This document shows positions 61,712 through 64,000 of a stretch of DNA of 64,000 nt, piece after piece; the first letter of the stretch is position 1, and the number at the start of each line of letters is the position of its first letter. The stretch is from Corella eumyota (Eukaryota; Chordata; Ascidiacea; Phlebobranchia; Corellidae). The notes below the pieces were generated by a model that was given only the letters and a program-made list of their open reading frames with translations, made no database searches and was not told where the DNA came from. The stretch is from positions 744,001 through 808,000 of the forward strand of contig OY720100.1 in NCBI GenBank assembly GCA_963082875.1, read 5' to 3'. The position numbers and the translations under genes were made by a program.

Positions 61712-62824
61712 TTTTGTTGATTAAGTTGACTTTATTGAAGTTTAATTTAAAAAGTTCTTCAAAGGCTTTGTCCCGACTTTACGCTGAGTTTTCAACCTTT
61801 CGGAAATATTGCTCAACATTCTACATTTCATTTTATACCAACTTGCCTTTTTCCCACGCGCGCGAGTTTTTCTGTGACGTCATAATTACTGCTGAAGGCA
61901 ACATGCATGTAGAACGCTTTTCTATTGGTTGGTTCGTAGATTTCGGTTTAATATTTCCCGCGATGCAGGATGCATGGTTCGCACCTATTATGACGTAATA
62001 ATTCGTGTGCAAATATTTTGATTGACACCGTTTCGTGCACTTAATCCAATAACAACATCACCAATAAGCTTCAATCGGTGTGAAAATTAAATTTAGTTTC
62101 GTATTTAAAAGTTAGACCAACATTTTTTTGTTTAAAATAAAAACAATTTAAAGTCACGTGAGTATTTTAATAATGACGTCACAAAGGTTTCAGGCAGACT
62201 TTTTTGCCTGATTTAAAACTTAAGAATTTAAAACTTTTTAACACGCCCGAGGGAATGGTTCTGGTGTTTAACCGAGCGTAATAACCAGTTCTGTGACGTC
62301 ATAACACAGTACATTCCAGAATTAGTTGTTTCAAGAAAGCTTTTAGTCATTTTAAGTTTTGTAATCGCAAATAAAAAGTTAACAAAATACAACTGCAAAA
62401 AATAAATTTTTAACAAAATTGTTGGTCAAAAATATTTGCATTGTTGTTTAATTAAAAGATAAATACAATTAAAGTGACGTCATGCTTACGTCATTACTGA
62501 TTACGTAAGCAAAATAACACTGCGAGGAACATATAAAATAAGCACAAACACGAAAGTTAGGTAAATTTGTCACGTGACCAACAGTGTTGCGAAAAAGTTT
62601 TTTAAATTAAAACTTAGAAAAAATGATCAATTAAAATATTTAATTCAATTAAGATTTTTAATTAAAATATTTTTTTTTTAAATTATCCAAATTTATCTAA
62701 TTATTATTTTTAATATTTTAAATTAATTTTATTTTTTTTTTCTGCAACTTAGAACTGCTCAACATTTTTTGCGGCGTGTTAAAATAAAAGAGGTCCATAA
62801 CTATGACGTCACAGACTAATGACG
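61712..62824. promoter_or_regulatory. Upstream region of alpha-tubulin
   Basis: 1.1 kb between the tubulin start and the end of the FGF gene. Contains TGACGTCA palindromes near 61876, 62174, 62296, 62477, 62803 and 62820, plus one at 61607 inside intron 1, and a CACGTGA word near 62156. TGACGTCA is the consensus CRE (CREB/ATF site), so regulation is possible, but the word is common all over this half of the window. Open frames here are not supported. Confidence 0.45.
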
Positions 62825-64000
62825 TCATGTTTTCTTTTTCTTGGCCTCAGATGATGACGTAGAACGACTTGGAATGCTGAGTTCGCACATACTTGGTTCT
62901 TTGAACATTTGAACTAAAGAAAAACAAAATCAATTTTTAGAAAATACTGCCCGCGTGTTGGAGCAAGAGAGTATGATAAATTTTCGCTCGGATAAAAGTG
63001 CCTACCTTCGATCGGTCTCGGAATAAAATGCGAGCAGGGCTTGTGCTTTTTGACGTGGGATCCTTTTAGGGGAACCCCCTCTTTGTTGAGTCCGACGTTC
63101 CAGGCTCTCCCGCTGTCGAGTTGTTTGTACAAGCACGAGGTGTACACCACGTAGTAGTTGTCGTAAACTGACTCCTTAAACTTGCACTCAGGTGTGTACG
63201 TCTCCTGTTTAATAATAATAAGTTAAAATTGGTGGAGTTTGAATTTAGGTTTGGTGACCATGCCATAACATACTTAAAATCTTTATGTAAACATTAATAC
63301 TTTTGGCATGTTTTAAATCATTAATTTGATTTTGTCATTTTTTCCCATCGCATTGTTGTAATATTAATTGTATATCGTATTTATTATTTACTTTTATCAA
63401 TGTGCAAAAAACCAAAATAAAAAAAAATAAAATATTGGGAGTTGTCATATTATTATTTTCTTAAGAGTTGTCATACTAATATTATTTTTTAGAATATAAC
63501 TTGACTGCTTTTTTTATTATTATTTTCGGTTTAAGTTTTTTTACAGCATTTTAATTTTGTTAGAATAACTAAGTTAACACATGAGGTCCTAGGTTTAATT
63601 CCCGCTGCCACCATGCTGTAGCGCCCTTAAGTAAGGCGCTATAAACGGTATAAACTTCTGCTGAGCCAGAACTTATTCAGCAGCTTAAATATTTGGCCAA
63701 TTAAAATCTAAAATATACCAAACTGCCAAAGTTAACTAGAGACTGGGTAGAGGTAACAAATGGGATTCAATGTTTAGGTCATGGAAAAATAAATTTTTAA
63801 ATTTTTAAAAAGTAAAGTATCAACTTTGCAAACTTTATTCAACATTTTTAATAATTAGAAGCCCAAAAATATTTAAAAATCCTTTCATTTCAACTTACAG
63901 TTGAATAAAGTCGACCTTCGCTGTTCATTGCGACATAAAGTAAAGTATCTCGATGTTGGATGCTCACTATTCTCAACCCAACAGGAATCAGGTAAAAAAC
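62825..64000 (-). CDS. Fgf11/12/13/14: FHF-type fibroblast growth factor (FGF11/12/13/14), 3' part
   Basis: Partial; the 5' exons lie beyond the right edge. Exons 63899->64000, 63006-63204 and 62825-62913 are in phase. The beta-trefoil core reads [26 protein letters not shown], then [52 protein letters not shown] and [10 protein letters not shown]. This is the intracellular FHF subgroup (TPECKFKES, NKEGxxxKGxHVKK), which in vertebrates bind voltage-gated sodium channels and are not secreted. The C-terminal tail is short and Ser/Lys-rich ([10 protein letters not shown]) compared with vertebrate FHFs. Confidence 0.95.
63246..63424 (-). repeat. 190-bp dispersed repeat, copy 2
   Basis: Reverse complement of 23741-23932 with only scattered differences; lies in an intron of the FGF gene about 39 kb from copy 1. 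Confidence 0.85.
63579..63785 (+). repeat. SINE-A copy in an FGF intron
   Basis: CATGAGGTCCTAGGTTTAATTCCC (B-box region), GTAGCGCCCTTAAGTAAGG, CTTCTGCTGAGCCAGAAC and ACTGGGTAGAGGTAAC in order; A-box end lost. Confidence 0.8.

Overview
The window reads as nuclear DNA of a solitary tunicate, most likely Ciona. It is strongly AT-rich, genes are compact with many short introns (GT..AG), and the encoded proteins are clearly chordate: SART3, ATP6AP2, a cerebellin, an FHF-type FGF, an acid lipase and alpha-tubulin. Introns carry many copies of short tRNA-headed SINEs. All exon models below come from reading splice signals and checking codon phase by eye; no alignment or transcript data were available.

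Layout. 1-6997 is an array of 23 satellite monomers of about 311 bp, cut by the left window edge and showing a local three-monomer higher-order repeat. 6998-11548 is gene-poor, repeat-rich DNA. 11549-21432 (-) is a complete 23-exon SART3 gene. 22226-30864 (+) is a tandem family of small secreted ten-cysteine, Ly6/uPAR-like proteins: four intact genes, one damaged gene and one relic exon. 32101-36855 (+) is a carboxylesterase/cholinesterase-type hydrolase with a Thr-rich tail and a hydrophobic C-terminus. 37241-42909 (-) is an acid (LIPA/gastric-type) lipase with a long N-terminal extension. 45426-46591 (+) is a cerebellin-like C1q protein. 47985-54151 (+) is the most unusual locus: a CXorf38-like protein with a HEPN-type R-x4-H motif, directly followed in phase by a basic region and about four dsRBM-like modules. 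54628-56918 (-) is ATP6AP2, 57844-61711 (-) alpha-tubulin, and 62825-64000 (-) the 3' part of an FGF11/12/13/14-type gene that leaves the window.

How the parts relate. Most genes are unrelated neighbours. Two groups belong together: the Ly6-like array, produced by local duplication, and the HEPN/dsRBM locus, which is either one alternatively spliced gene or a two-gene operon. The latter could be a double-stranded-RNA sensing or RNA-cleaving factor and is the best candidate for an undescribed system here.

Two genome-scale signals cut across the genes. The palindrome TGACGTCA is very frequent from about 33 kb to the right end and even writes repeated Asp-Val-Thr into several proteins. A 140-bp dispersed repeat occurs in at least nine places, and one copy seems to have seeded the 24/25-bp minisatellite in a SART3 intron.
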